In this document: one piece after another, positions 1 through 7,760 of the stretch
Position numbering within the stretch: the first letter of the stretch is position 1
Layout: every line of letters starts with the position of its first letter
Source of the DNA: Azohydromonas lata NBRC 102462
GTDB lineage: Bacteria; Pseudomonadota; Gammaproteobacteria; Burkholderiales; Burkholderiaceae_C
Direction of reading: 5' to 3'
Length of the DNA stretch: 53,152 nucleotides
Assembly (NCBI RefSeq): GCF_001571085.1
Contig: NZ_BCTC01000042.1
Span: forward strand, 1 to 53,152
Notes under the pieces: generated by a model
What the model saw: the letters and a program-made list of their open reading frames with translations, nothing else
Database searches by the model: none
Told to the model about the DNA's origin: nothing
Translations under genes and position numbers: made by a program

Positions 1-726
1 ATCATCAGCTACGACGCCGAGCGCGGCGAGCCGCGCGGCGCCCGCTCCAAGAAGGTGGACCCGGCCCAGGCCGGCCTGGGCTCGTGCGTCGACTGCACGC
101 TGTGCGTCCAGGTCTGCCCAACCGGCATAGACATCCGCAAGGGCCTGCAGTACGAGTGCATCGGCTGCGCCGCCTGCGTGGACGCCTGCGACGAGGTGAT
201 GGACAAGATGGGCTATGCCCGCGGCCTGGTGCGCTACGACACGCAAAACGGGCTGCAGCAGCACCTCACGCGCGGCCAGGTCCTGGCCCGCGTGCGGCGC
301 CCGCGCATCCTGATCTACACGGCCATCCTCATCGTGATCTGCCTCGCCGTGGGCGCCAGCATCGCCCTGCGCACGCCGTTCAAGGCCGACATCGTCCGCG
401 ACCGCTCGACGCTGGCGCGCCAGGTCGAAGGCGGCTTCGTGGAGAACGTCTACCGGCTGCAGGTCATGAACGCCGCCGAAGCCCCGCAGGCCTATGGCGT
501 CTCGGTCGATGGCCTGCCGGGGCTGCAACTGGCCGAGCCCGTCGAGCTCACGCTGGGCCCGGCCGAGGCGCAGTGGGTGACGGTGCTGCTGCGCGTGCCG
601 CCGGAAACGGCCGCCGCCACGCCGGCCGGCGCGCACGAGATCCACTTCACCATCGAGCGCCAGGCCTCGGCCGGCGAGCCCGCGCGCACGCTGCGCGAAA
701 AGTCCACCTTCGTGCTGCCCCGATGA
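1..726 (+). CDS. ccoG: Cytochrome c oxidase accessory protein CcoG, C-terminal part
   Basis: The reading frame is open from the first base, so the N-terminus lies outside the window; about 241 residues remain. CcoG (FixG/RdxA) is a membrane ferredoxin-like protein needed for copper handling during assembly of cbb3 oxidase. The visible part has two 4Fe-4S cysteine clusters (CVDCTLCVQVCP and CIGCAACVDAC, about residues 29-64 of the fragment). A membrane segment follows (about residues 101-122), then a periplasmic beta-rich domain typical of the FixG C-terminus. It is normally the last gene of a ccoNOQPG operon, and the strong terminator just downstream agrees with that. Confidence 0.92.
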   Translation: MISYDAERGEPRGARSKKVDPAQAGLGSCVDCTLCVQVCPTGIDIRKGLQYECIGCAACVDACDEVMDKMGYARGLVRYDTQNGLQQHLTRGQVLARVRRPRILIYTAILIVICLAVGASIALRTPFKADIVRDRSTLARQVEGGFVENVYRLQVMNAAEAPQAYGVSVDGLPGLQLAEPVELTLGPAEAQWVTVLLRVPPETAAATPAGAHEIHFTIERQASAGEPARTLREKSTFVLPR

Positions 727-775
727 GCCGGGCACGGCAGGCCCGCCGAAGAAGCGGGCCCCGGAGGGAGACCTT

Positions 776-799
776 GGGACGCCGCGGCGTCCCTTTTTT
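776..799 (+). terminator. Rho-independent terminator after ccoG
   Basis: A perfect 8-bp stem (GGGACGCC / GGCGTCCC, 776-793) is followed directly by six T residues. It lies 50 bases after the ccoG stop and ends the presumed cco operon. Confidence 0.85.
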
Positions 800-873
800 G
801 TTGGCGGGACGAGGGGCTGCGTGAGCGTGGGCCAACGGGCGGCTGCCGCCACCCGCCGCCCGCGCCAAGCACG

Positions 874-1494
874 TCAGGAAGCGCTGTCGCGCGGCGGCGC
901 GGCCAGGCACGCCACCCGCGCCAGGAATTCGTCGCGCGTCGCGTGCGCGAACCACGGATGCGCGCGGCGCTGCTCCAGCACCTGGCTCACCGCGCGCGCG
1001 GCGCGTGCATGGCCGCTGAACAGCAGCGTCTCGGCCGGCAACGTGAAGACCTGCTGCGTGACGCTGTCCCACAGCGCCTCGGGGTCGGCCGGCCAGGGCT
1101 GGAAGGGGCAGGCGTCCACCGCCAGCAGACCGCCGCAAAACAGCCGGTCGCGCCACAGGAAGCTCAGGCAGCCCCGGGTGTGGCCCGGTGTCGCCAGCAC
1201 CCGGATCACCTCGCCGCCAAAGGGCAGCACCGGCGGCGCTGCGGGGGCCTCGTGCACGATCAGCGGCGCCTGCAGCGCCTGCAGCGCCCTGCGCTCGCCG
1301 GGCGGCAGGGCCGCGTCGTGCTCATGCGTGCGCAGCATCCAGCGCAGGCGCAGCCGGTGCTCGTCGAGCATGGCCAGCAGCACCGGCGCGTCCGTGCCGC
1401 GCGGGTCCACGAGCACAGCCTCGCCGGCGTCCAGGTCGGCCAGCAGGTAGCTCACCGAGCCGCAGGCCTCGTCGTGCAGCATGCGGAAGTACAT
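874..1494 (-). CDS. Metallo-beta-lactamase-fold hydrolase (ETHE1/glyoxalase II-like)
   Basis: The protein has about 206 residues. Its N-terminus (MYFRMLHDEACGSVSYLL) and middle resemble the persulfide dioxygenase/glyoxalase II branch of the MBL superfamily. Visible elements are a strand with DPRG, the metal-motif region THEHD, the second-shell histidine in ATPGHTRGCLSF, and a late SGHA. The first metal motif departs from the canonical THxHxDH because the last Asp-His pair is missing, so metal occupancy and activity are uncertain. The start is 8 bases downstream of the Rieske gene stop on the same strand, which suggests co-transcription. Exact substrate unknown. Confidence 0.72.
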   Translation of the reverse strand: MYFRMLHDEACGSVSYLLADLDAGEAVLVDPRGTDAPVLLAMLDEHRLRLRWMLRTHEHDAALPPGERRALQALQAPLIVHEAPAAPPVLPFGGEVIRVLATPGHTRGCLSFLWRDRLFCGGLLAVDACPFQPWPADPEALWDSVTQQVFTLPAETLLFSGHARAARAVSQVLEQRRAHPWFAHATRDEFLARVACLAAPPRDSAS

Positions 1495-1502
1495 GGCAGC
1501 GC

Positions 1503-2108
1503 TCAGGCCTTGTCCTCGCCGATGAGCAGCCGCGTATCGCTCACGTAGCGGTGCGGCGGCACTTCCAGGTTGGTCGGCGCGGGCTTGTTCCTGAACACGC
1601 GCCCGGCACCATCGAACGTGGAGCCGTGGCAGGGGCAGAGGTAGCCGCCGGCCCAGTCCGCGGGCAGGCTGGCGTTGCCGCCGCCCGCGGGCGCGGCGCT
1701 GGGCGAGCAGCCCAGGTGCGTGCAAATGCCCACCGCCACGAACAGCTCCGGCCGTATGGAGCGGCCGGCATTGCGGGCGTAGGCGGGCTGCTGGTCCCGG
1801 GCGGACGCGGGGTCGGCCAGCGCATCGGTGTTCTTCTGCAGCGCCGCGATCATCTCCGGCGTGCGCCGCACCACCCACACCGGCTTGCCGCGCCACTCCA
1901 CGGTCTTCATGCCGCCGGGCGGGATGTCGCTGACGTCCACTTCCACCGCCGCACCCAGGGCCTTGGCCCGCTCGCTGGGCGCGAAGGTGGAAACGAAGGG
2001 CACGGCCGTGGCCACGGCGGCAGCGCCGCCGGCGGCACCGGTGGCGATGAGCCATTGGCGGCGTTCGGGATCGGCCGGCGCAGCGGGTTGCAAGGCGAGG
2101 TCTGTCAT
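1503..2108 (-). CDS. petA: Rieske iron-sulfur protein (ubiquinol-cytochrome c reductase type)
   Basis: This 201-residue protein has the complete Rieske signature. CTHLGC is at residues 129-134 and CPCHGS at 158-163, giving ligands C129, H131, C158 and H161 and the structural disulfide C134-C160. An N-terminal twin-arginine motif (RRQWL) and a following hydrophobic helix are the usual Tat membrane anchor of PetA. The ATG at 2108 was chosen because GGGGAAC lies just upstream; a longer frame to 2138 has no such site. Length fits bacterial PetA. PetB and PetC (cytochromes b and c1) normally follow, but the next gene here is the MBL-fold hydrolase, so this may be a second, orphan Rieske copy. Confidence 0.88.
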   Translation of the reverse strand: MTDLALQPAAPADPERRQWLIATGAAGGAAAVATAVPFVSTFAPSERAKALGAAVEVDVSDIPPGGMKTVEWRGKPVWVVRRTPEMIAALQKNTDALADPASARDQQPAYARNAGRSIRPELFVAVGICTHLGCSPSAAPAGGGNASLPADWAGGYLCPCHGSTFDGAGRVFRNKPAPTNLEVPPHRYVSDTRLLIGEDKA

Positions 2109-2463
2109 GTCGTTGTTCCCCAAGGTGGATGCCCTCACCTATCAAGATGCGGGCCAGTCGCCCACCGGCCGCCGGCACCCGCACCCGCGCAAGTCCGCCC
2201 GGGACAGCAGGGCCTGCTCCCGCCCGCCAGGCCGCGCGATGCCGCCACCTGCCCTGCCAGCCCTGACAGCCCTGGCAGTGCCCCCGGCCCACGCGGGCGC
2301 CGCACAGGGCGTTACACGTGGACGGTCCTCAGCCGCCGGCGGCTTGCACAAAGTCAAAACCGGGCCAAGGCGACCGCCTAAGCTGTACCAAGGGTGCGCG
2401 GCACGCGCCGGCGGCTCGCGGCTGCGGGCGCGCGGCCGGCCGCACCTGCGCGGAGGCTTTGTC
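2109..2463. other. Intergenic region between divergent genes, no gene seen
   Basis: These 355 bases separate the divergent Rieske gene and the gene at 2464. Open frames here have no recognisable protein features and read as GC-rich shadows. The region must hold both promoters, but no convincing -35/-10 pair stood out. Confidence 0.5.
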
Positions 2464-2919
2464 ATGAACAGCAATCGCATCCCCTGCCTGCTGGCCGCGG
2501 CCTGCGCCGCGCTGGCCCTGGGCGTGGGTGCTGCCGTGCTCACCGGCACCAGCCCCGCGGGCTGGCCCTATGCCGAAGGCGGCAGCGACCCGCAGGACGA
2601 GACGCAGCTCATCGCCCGCCGCGCGCAGCACAACCTGCTGGTGATGGTGGCCGGCCACGCCGCGCCGCTGCAGCCCGTGCAGGGCGTACGGCTGCGCATC
2701 ACGCAGCAGCCCGGCCCGGCCGACCAAGCGGTGCCCCGGCCCGGCTACGACCGCATGCTCACGGGCTCATGGGTGCTGGTGGACCTGCCCGGCGGCCAGT
2801 ACGACGTGGACCTGCTGCACCGCGGCCGGCTGCAGCGCCAGCCACTGTCCATCAGCCCTGGCGAGCAGCCCCCGGCCCTGGTGTTCTACGTGGACAGCGC
2901 GCAGGCGGCGCCGGATTGA
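2464..2919 (+). CDS. Hypothetical exported protein
   Basis: This 151-residue protein starts with a clear hydrophobic signal segment (about residues 6-27). The mature part is mostly beta-like, with the pattern GSWVLVDLPGGQYDVDLLHR, resembling carboxypeptidase-regulatory or transthyretin-like small domains where a glycine-rich turn precedes a YxVxLxxxG strand. A strong Shine-Dalgarno (GGAGG) lies upstream of the ATG. No known family could be assigned. It is monocistronic and divergent from the Rieske gene; an extracytoplasmic ligand-binding role is only a guess. Confidence 0.72.
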   Translation: MNSNRIPCLLAAACAALALGVGAAVLTGTSPAGWPYAEGGSDPQDETQLIARRAQHNLLVMVAGHAAPLQPVQGVRLRITQQPGPADQAVPRPGYDRMLTGSWVLVDLPGGQYDVDLLHRGRLQRQPLSISPGEQPPALVFYVDSAQAAPD

Positions 2920-3062
2920 GCCGCACCCAGGTGCGCGAGGCGAGCCTCCCGCTGCGCGTTCGCCCCCATGGCCGATGTGTGCCCGCACCAGGCCGACACC
3001 CGGCACGGCCCTGCCGGGCGCCCACCCGCGTCCCCTCGGCTGCGTGAGGGTCGGCCGCAAAC

Positions 3063-3076
3063 TTGCGCCTGATCAA
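3063..3076 (+). promoter_or_regulatory. Possible FNR/ANR box upstream of the stress proteins
   Basis: TTGCGCCTGATCAA fits the FNR/ANR consensus TTGAT-N4-ATCAA at 8 of 10 positions, with the right half perfect. It lies about 90 bases upstream of the first universal stress gene. Usp genes and the cco cluster are commonly under oxygen-responsive FNR-type control, so placement is sensible, but the left half is weak. Confidence 0.4.
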
Positions 3077-3164
3077 GCCAAGCACCCCTTCCTCTCGAAA
3101 AATGGGTTCTCGCGCGGGCGCTTCCGCACCGTGCCCCGCCTGGCAAGCTCTAACGGAGGACACC

Positions 3165-3632
3165 GTGTACCCAAGAATCCTGGTTCCGGTGGATGGCAGC
3201 GACGCCTCCGTGCGCGCACTGCGCGAAGCGGCCGCGCTGGGTCGCGCCCTGGGTTCCGCGCTGGTGCTGCTGCACGTGGTGGACACCTACCAACTGCTGC
3301 TGGCCAAGGCGACACAGGCCGGCTTCGACGAGGCGCGCGGGGCGCTGCTGGCCCGCGGCCAGGCCTTGCTGCAGGCCTGCGGCCAGCAGGCCGGACAGTC
3401 CGGCGTGGCCTGCGACACGGTGCTGCGCGAGGTGATGTCCAGCCGCGTGTCCGCCGCCATCGTGGACGAGGCCACGCGCCAGGACTGCAGCCTCATCGTC
3501 ATGGGCACGCACGGCCGCAACGGCCGCACCCGGCTGCTGCTGGGCAGCGACGCCGAGCGCGTGGTGCATGCCGCGCTGGTTCCCGTGCTGCTCGTGCAGC
3601 AGGACAGGGCCGACGGCCCAGCCGCCGGATGA
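3165..3632 (+). CDS. Universal stress protein, UspA family
   Basis: A single-domain Usp of 155 residues. It opens with the family strand YPRILVPVDGSDAS and ends with the ATP-binding signature GTHGRNGRTRLLLGSDAE, i.e. G-2x-G-9x-G-S. It starts at GTG (3165), placed 4 bases after a strong GGAGGA; the open frame further upstream lacks family sequence. It pairs with a second Usp 35 bases downstream, and a possible FNR/ANR site lies upstream, consistent with induction at low oxygen. Usp proteins bind ATP and support survival under stress; the client is unknown. Confidence 0.9.
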   Translation: MYPRILVPVDGSDASVRALREAAALGRALGSALVLLHVVDTYQLLLAKATQAGFDEARGALLARGQALLQACGQQAGQSGVACDTVLREVMSSRVSAAIVDEATRQDCSLIVMGTHGRNGRTRLLLGSDAERVVHAALVPVLLVQQDRADGPAAG

Positions 3633-3667
3633 CCCACCCGCCGCCCCCCGCGGCATGGAGAAGCCGG

Positions 3668-4123
3668 ATGTACGCCAGGATCCTTGTCCCCATAGACGGC
3701 AGCGACGCCGCCGCCCAAGGCCTGCGCGAAGCCATCGCCCTGGCCCGCGAGCTCAAGTCCACCCTCGTGCTGCTGCACGTGGTCAACGAATACCCGCTGC
3801 TCATCGACATGGCCGCGGCCACCAACGCCGAGGCGCTGCGCCAGGACTTGTGGGACTTCGGCAAGGAGCTGCTCGCCCAGGCCAGCCGGGACGCCAGCGA
3901 GGCCGGCGTCCCGGCCGAAAGCCTGGTGCGCGAGATGATCTCCGGCCGCGTGGGCGACTTGATCGCCGAGTCGGCGTCCCAGCAAAGCTGCCGGCTCATC
4001 GTCATGGGCACGCACGGCCGCCGCGGCCTCACGCGGCTGGCGCTGGGCAGCGATGCGGAAATCACGCTGCGCTGTGCGCCCGTGCCGGTATTGATGGTGC
4101 GCCGGCATGGTATAGACCCCTGA
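3668..4123 (+). CDS. Universal stress protein, UspA family (second copy)
   Basis: This 151-residue Usp is a paralogue of the preceding one. The N-terminal strand is YARILVPIDGSDAA and the C-terminal nucleotide motif is GTHGRRGLTRLALGSDAE. Both copies also share a conserved LVLLHVV strand. ATG at 3668 has GGAGAAG upstream. It almost certainly shares a transcript with the first Usp. It ends with an ATA isoleucine codon just before the stop, unusual for this GC content. Confidence 0.92.
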   Translation: MYARILVPIDGSDAAAQGLREAIALARELKSTLVLLHVVNEYPLLIDMAAATNAEALRQDLWDFGKELLAQASRDASEAGVPAESLVREMISGRVGDLIAESASQQSCRLIVMGTHGRRGLTRLALGSDAEITLRCAPVPVLMVRRHGIDP

Positions 4124-4177
4124 GGGCCGCGCCCGCGGCCGGCCCTGCCCAACCAACCGCCCAAACAAACCCGCTCG

Positions 4178-4792
4178 ATGAACCCGACGCTTTCCCCCGA
4201 CGCCGCCCGCGACGCGCCCCCCGGCCCCGGCGACGCGCTGCTGCTCGTGGACGTGCAGCACGACTTCCTGCCGGGCGGCGCCCTGGCCGTGCCGCAAGGC
4301 GACCGGGTGCTGGCGCCGCTGCAGCGCTGCCTGGCCGCCTTCGCGCGGCAAGGCCTGCCGGTGTTCGCCACGCGCGACTGGCACCCCGCCGCGCACTGTT
4401 CCTTCACCGCGCAGGGCGGCCCCTGGCCGCCCCACTGCGTGGCAGGCAGCGCGGGCGCGGCATTCCCGCAAGCGCTGCAATGGCCCCCGGGCGCCACCGT
4501 CGTGTCCAAGGGAACCGAGACGGGCCAGGAGGCCTACTCCGGCTTCGCCGGCACGGAGCTGGCCGCGCAATTGAAGGCCGCCGGGGTGCGGCGCCTCTTC
4601 GTCGGCGGCCTGGCCACCGACTACTGCGTCAAGAGCACGGTGCTGGACGCGCGGGAGCACGGGTTTGACGTGGTGGTGCTGCGCGACGCGGTCGCGGCAG
4701 TGAACGTGCAGCCCGCCGACGGCGAGCAGGCGCTGGGCGCCATGGCCCAGGCCGGTGCGGCCTTGCGCGACAGCGCCCAGGCACTGGGCTGA
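4178..4792 (+). CDS. pncA: Nicotinamidase/pyrazinamidase
   Basis: This isochorismatase-fold amidase has 204 residues and converts nicotinamide to nicotinate in NAD salvage. The catalytic triad is visible as D25 (LLVDVQHDF), K111 (VVSKGTE) and C150 (LATDYCVKST). The metal-binding DWHPAAH motif follows the first strand block. Length is close to the family norm of 180-215. It follows the two Usp genes in the same direction after 54 bases and may be read from the same promoter. The catalytic residues make the assignment firm. Confidence 0.92.
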   Translation: MNPTLSPDAARDAPPGPGDALLLVDVQHDFLPGGALAVPQGDRVLAPLQRCLAAFARQGLPVFATRDWHPAAHCSFTAQGGPWPPHCVAGSAGAAFPQALQWPPGATVVSKGTETGQEAYSGFAGTELAAQLKAAGVRRLFVGGLATDYCVKSTVLDAREHGFDVVVLRDAVAAVNVQPADGEQALGAMAQAGAALRDSAQALG

Positions 4793-4884
4793 GCCGCGCG
4801 GTGCACGCCCGGGGCGTGAGCCCCGAAGCACGGCGCCTGAACGGCGCCTTGCAAAAGGTGGTCAGGGCCCGGGCCGCCGGCGCA

Positions 4885-5157
4885 TCAGCGCGCCGGGCCG
4901 CGCGGACGCGATACGTTGGCCGGCGGCGGGCCGCGACGCTCCAGGTGGCGGAAGGTGATGCGGCCCTTGCTGAGGTCGTAGGGCGACAGCTCCAGCGACA
5001 CGTTGTCGCCGGCCAAGATGCGAATATGGTGCTTCTTCATGCGCCCGGCCGTGTACGCCACAAGCTCATGCCCGTTTTCCAGCGACACGCGAAACCTCGA
5101 GTCGGGCAACACCTCGCGCACGACTCCGTTCATGGAGATGAGTTCTTCCTTGGCCAT
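4885..5157 (-). CDS. infA: Translation initiation factor IF-1 (second, extended copy)
   Basis: This is a 90-residue S1/OB-fold protein beginning [19 protein letters not shown] and containing the IF-1 core ([18 protein letters not shown], then [20 protein letters not shown]). Classical IF-1 is 72 residues; the extra C-terminal tail ([17 protein letters not shown]) is rich in Arg and Pro. Betaproteobacteria often carry two infA genes, one in the ribosomal protein region and a longer one near cold-shock genes, as here (a csp gene lies 0.8 kb away). The ATG at 5157 fits the family; the frame upstream is not IF-1-like. Confidence 0.93.
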   Translation of the reverse strand: MAKEELISMNGVVREVLPDSRFRVSLENGHELVAYTAGRMKKHHIRILAGDNVSLELSPYDLSKGRITFRHLERRGPPPANVSRPRGPAR

Positions 5158-5161
5158 GGCA

Positions 5162-5353
5162 TCACGCTTTCTGTAGTGTGGTTGTACGGTCATCGATCCA
5201 CGCCAGACCCTCGGACTGGGCATGGCACAGCGCCGCCTGGGCGGTGTCGAAGACGGGAATGAGGCGCATCACGCGGTCGTGCGTGCCGCTGCCGCGGCCG
5301 CTGCGGATGGAGACGGAAGCCGTGTAACGGCCGTCATGGCGCTGCTTGGCCAA
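5162..5353 (-). CDS. Small conserved-looking hypothetical protein, start uncertain
   Basis: The frame ends 4 bases upstream of the infA start. From a TTG at 5353 it gives 63 residues (begins [19 protein letters not shown]). The frame stays open upstream to a stop at 5405-5407 and reads [20 protein letters not shown] before the TTG. That looks like real N-terminal sequence, but this stretch has no ATG, GTG or TTG. An ATC at 5395 or ATT at 5389 behind a GAGAG sequence could be the true start. No function recognised; close linkage to infA suggests co-expression. Confidence 0.55.
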   Translation of the reverse strand: MAKQRHDGRYTASVSIRSGRGSGTHDRVMRLIPVFDTAQAALCHAQSEGLAWIDDRTTTLQKA

Positions 5354-5407
5354 GGGCGAGACGCGGTACTTGCCGACGGTGGTGAAAATGTCGATGGAAA
5401 TCTCTCA

Positions 5408-5986
5408 ATGCGGCCGGCAGCGCAAGCCTGCCGAAAAAGCCGGCGCCTTGCGTGGAGGCAGGGGAACACGGGAGACGGCCCCTTCACAGGGCCCAAACAG
5501 GCCGCGAAGCCGCCCTTGCCTTCTTGAAGGGCCGGCGGCGCCGGCAACGTGACCGAAGAGGCGAGGCGAGCAAGGCTGCGTCGGTCGCGTACAGGCTTGC
5601 AGGAGTGGGCACGCATCGCGCGTGCGAACGCGTTAATGTAGCACTTCTCGTACCAGGAGCCCACGGCGGGGCTGAGACGGCCCCATGGCCAGTCCTGTCT
5701 TGGCACGGCTGCGGCCCGGCTCGCCTGGTTGCGTTGTCAACCTGAAGGGGTACTGCGACCTGCACCATGCCTTCGAAACAAGGACGGCCCGCAAAGCCCC
5801 GCGCCGGCAAGCGCCGGGTCTTGGTGTTAAGGTGTCCGGGTAGGTACTCAAGACCGTCTTCAACAGGTCTCCTCTGTTTTCCGCTGGCGCCGCCGGCCGG
5901 TTCCGGTCGAATCTCTGGATGATTTTCTTGGCGTCTCTGCCTGCGCCGCATGTGTGGCGCGTGAAACAGCACAGAGAGATTTCGAC
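5408..5986. other. Long intergenic region, probable csp promoter and 5' leader
   Basis: About 580 bases without a credible gene. It contains small inverted repeats: GGTTG/CAACC (5727-5742) and GGTCTTG/CAAGACC (5818-5824 with 5849-5855). Cold-shock genes usually have long structured leaders of 100-200 bases, so the part from about 5800 may be the csp 5' untranslated region. No confident -35/-10 pair was found. Confidence 0.4.
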
Positions 5987-6199
5987 ATGACGACTCAAAC
6001 CGGCACCGTGAAGTGGTTCGACGATGGCAAGGGCTTCGGCTTCATCACTCCCGATGACGGCAGCAAGGACTTGTTCGCCCACTTCAGCCAGATCCAGAAC
6101 AACGGCGGCTTTCGCTCGCTGAGCGAGCAGCAGCGCGTGCAGTTCGAAGTGACGCAAGGCCAGAAGGGCCCGCAAGCCTCCAACATCCGCCCGGTCTGA
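5987..6199 (+). CDS. Cold-shock protein, CspA family
   Basis: A 70-residue single OB-fold nucleic-acid-binding protein. RNP1 is KGFGFITP and RNP2 is LFAHFSQI, both intact; the N-terminus [15 protein letters not shown] is canonical. Csp proteins melt secondary structure in mRNA and act as transcription antiterminators. The start follows GAGAGATTTCGAC. A strong intrinsic terminator lies 40 bases downstream, so the gene is monocistronic, with an unusually long upstream leader. Confidence 0.96.
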   Translation: MTTQTGTVKWFDDGKGFGFITPDDGSKDLFAHFSQIQNNGGFRSLSEQQRVQFEVTQGQKGPQASNIRPV

Positions 6200-6238
6200 T
6201 GACCGCAGGCCGTGCCCGGCACGGCCTCCATGGCGACC

Positions 6239-6267
6239 AAGCCGCGGCCCCCGGCCGCGGCTTTTTT
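6239..6267 (+). terminator. Rho-independent terminator after the cold-shock gene
   Basis: An 11-bp perfect stem, AAGCCGCGGCC (6239-6249) with GGCCGCGGCTT (6253-6263), loop CCC, runs into a T tract to 6267. A second hairpin without T tract (6207-6227) lies just before it. Confidence 0.85.
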
Positions 6268-6284
6268 CATTTTGAGGAGCCGCG

Positions 6285-6548
6285 ATGAACAACCTGCAGG
6301 AAGCCACCGAGCGCATCTGCGAGCTCAAGGGCAACCTCGTGGCCCTGGACGCGCTGATCACCGCGCTGCTGCAGGTCATGCCTGCATCGGCCCGCGCCCA
6401 ACTCCCGGCCACATTCGAGCGCTGCGCCGAAATGGCACGCACCGCGCTGCTGCACACGCCCATCTCCGAGCACTCCATCGCCGCCTTCGAGCACGACGTG
6501 CGGCGCACGCACGACCTGCTGGCGCCCGCGCCCAAGGCGGCGCAATGA
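6285..6548 (+). CDS. Small hypothetical protein, coupled to a protease
   Basis: This 87-residue, mostly alpha-helical, soluble protein (starts MNNLQEATERICELKG) has no recognised domain. A good ribosome-binding site (GAGGAG) precedes it. Its stop overlaps the start of the downstream protease gene (ATGA, 6545-6548), so the two are translationally coupled. A chaperone, inhibitor or regulator of the protease is possible but not shown. Confidence 0.75.
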   Translation: MNNLQEATERICELKGNLVALDALITALLQVMPASARAQLPATFERCAEMARTALLHTPISEHSIAAFEHDVRRTHDLLAPAPKAAQ

Positions 6549-7297
6549 CCGGCCGCCGCATAGGCGCCATAGAGCCCTTGCTGCTGGCCGCGGCACGCAT
6601 CACCACGTACGAGCAGGACCGCGTGCTCACGGGCGCCAGCGGCTTCTTTTTCGAGCGCGAAGGCCGGCTGTTCGTGGTCACCAGCCGCCACGTGCTGCAC
6701 GACGAACCCAGCGGGCATTTCCCCGACCGCATGGAGCTGGAGCTGCACACCGACAGCGCAGACCTGGGCCGCTCCGTGGCCTTCTCCATGCTGCTGTACC
6801 GCGACGGCCGCAGCGTGTGGCGCGATGCCGGTGACGACGGCGGCGCCATAGACGTGGCCGCCGTCGAGCTGGACCGCGCGGCCCTGCCCCGCGCCATGGC
6901 CTTCGCCGCGTTCACGCCGGCACACCTGCAGTCATCGCTGGAGGACGTGGAAGTCGGCAGCCCGCTGCTGATCCCAGGCTTTCCCCTGGGCTTTCACGAC
7001 GCGCTGCACCACCTGCCCGTCGTGCGCCAGGCGGCGATCGCCTCGTCGTTCGGCCTGCGCTTCCAGGGACAGGGTTATTTCCTGACCGATGCGCGTACCC
7101 ACCGCGGCACCAGCGGCGCTCCCGTGGTGATGCGCGACCCGGCGCCCAACGCCGCGCTCAAGGCGCTGCCGTGGAAGCTGCTGGGTGTGCACTCGGCGCG
7201 CATGGACATGGCCAGCCGCGACCTGGTGCAGGACGAGGCCCTGGGCCTCAACTGCGCGTGGTACGCCGATGTGCTGATGGCACTGACCAAGCGCTGA
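6545..7297 (+). CDS. Trypsin-like serine peptidase
   Basis: This 250-residue protein has a chymotrypsin-fold catalytic triad: H49 in TSRHVLHD, D103 in GGAIDVAAVEL and S190 in HRGTSGAPV. There is no obvious signal peptide and no PDZ domain, so it is not a DegP-type protease; a cytoplasmic role is more likely. The arrangement resembles small stand-alone trypsin-like domains that sense or cleave a partner. The start overlaps the preceding small gene by four bases. Several isoleucines are encoded by ATA (residues 6 and 9). Confidence 0.8.
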   Translation: MTGRRIGAIEPLLLAAARITTYEQDRVLTGASGFFFEREGRLFVVTSRHVLHDEPSGHFPDRMELELHTDSADLGRSVAFSMLLYRDGRSVWRDAGDDGGAIDVAAVELDRAALPRAMAFAAFTPAHLQSSLEDVEVGSPLLIPGFPLGFHDALHHLPVVRQAAIASSFGLRFQGQGYFLTDARTHRGTSGAPVVMRDPAPNAALKALPWKLLGVHSARMDMASRDLVQDEALGLNCAWYADVLMALTKR

Positions 7298-7376
7298 AAC
7301 CGGACAAGAGCCGGGAACACCACAAGCCGCCGCACGCCGCAAAGGCTTGCGGCGCCAGCCCGGCGCGGCCCGCCGC

Positions 7377-7625
7377 CTACGCCTGCCGCTTGTGCTGCAT
7401 CGACGTCGCGTAGCGGCACACGTTCTGGCCCGTGGCCGTGAGCCGCAACGTGCCGCCATGCCATTCCAGCCAGTCCAGCGCCACGTAGTCCTCCACGTAG
7501 CCCACCGGGATGTCGCAGGCCAGCCGGTTCTTGAGCAGTTCCACGGTCAGCGGCAGGCCGTCACGCAGGGCTTCGCGCCGGGCTTCGCGCCGGGACGCGG
7601 GAGGGGTGTTGAATGCACGGGCCAT
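7377..7625 (-). CDS. Small hypothetical protein
   Basis: An 82-residue protein (MARAFNTPPASRREARREA...) with a basic N-terminus and a helical middle; no family recognised. The ATG at 7625 was chosen because GGAGG lies nine bases upstream; the longer frame to 7724 lacks a site. It lies 136 bases downstream of the primase/helicase-like gene on the same strand. A 7-bp hairpin (7336-7353) separates it from the convergent protease gene. Confidence 0.68.
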   Translation of the reverse strand: MARAFNTPPASRREARREALRDGLPLTVELLKNRLACDIPVGYVEDYVALDWLEWHGGTLRLTATGQNVCRYATSMQHKRQA

Positions 7626-7760
7626 GGTGTGGACCTCCACTGTGAAGACCCACAGTAGCAGCAAGCAATGCCGCTCGGACGGTAGGGACGAAACTAAATA
7701 TCGTCCCGGCCATGCGCAATGCACGGGACAGCGAAGGACAAGCCCCTGCGCGACCTGCGC

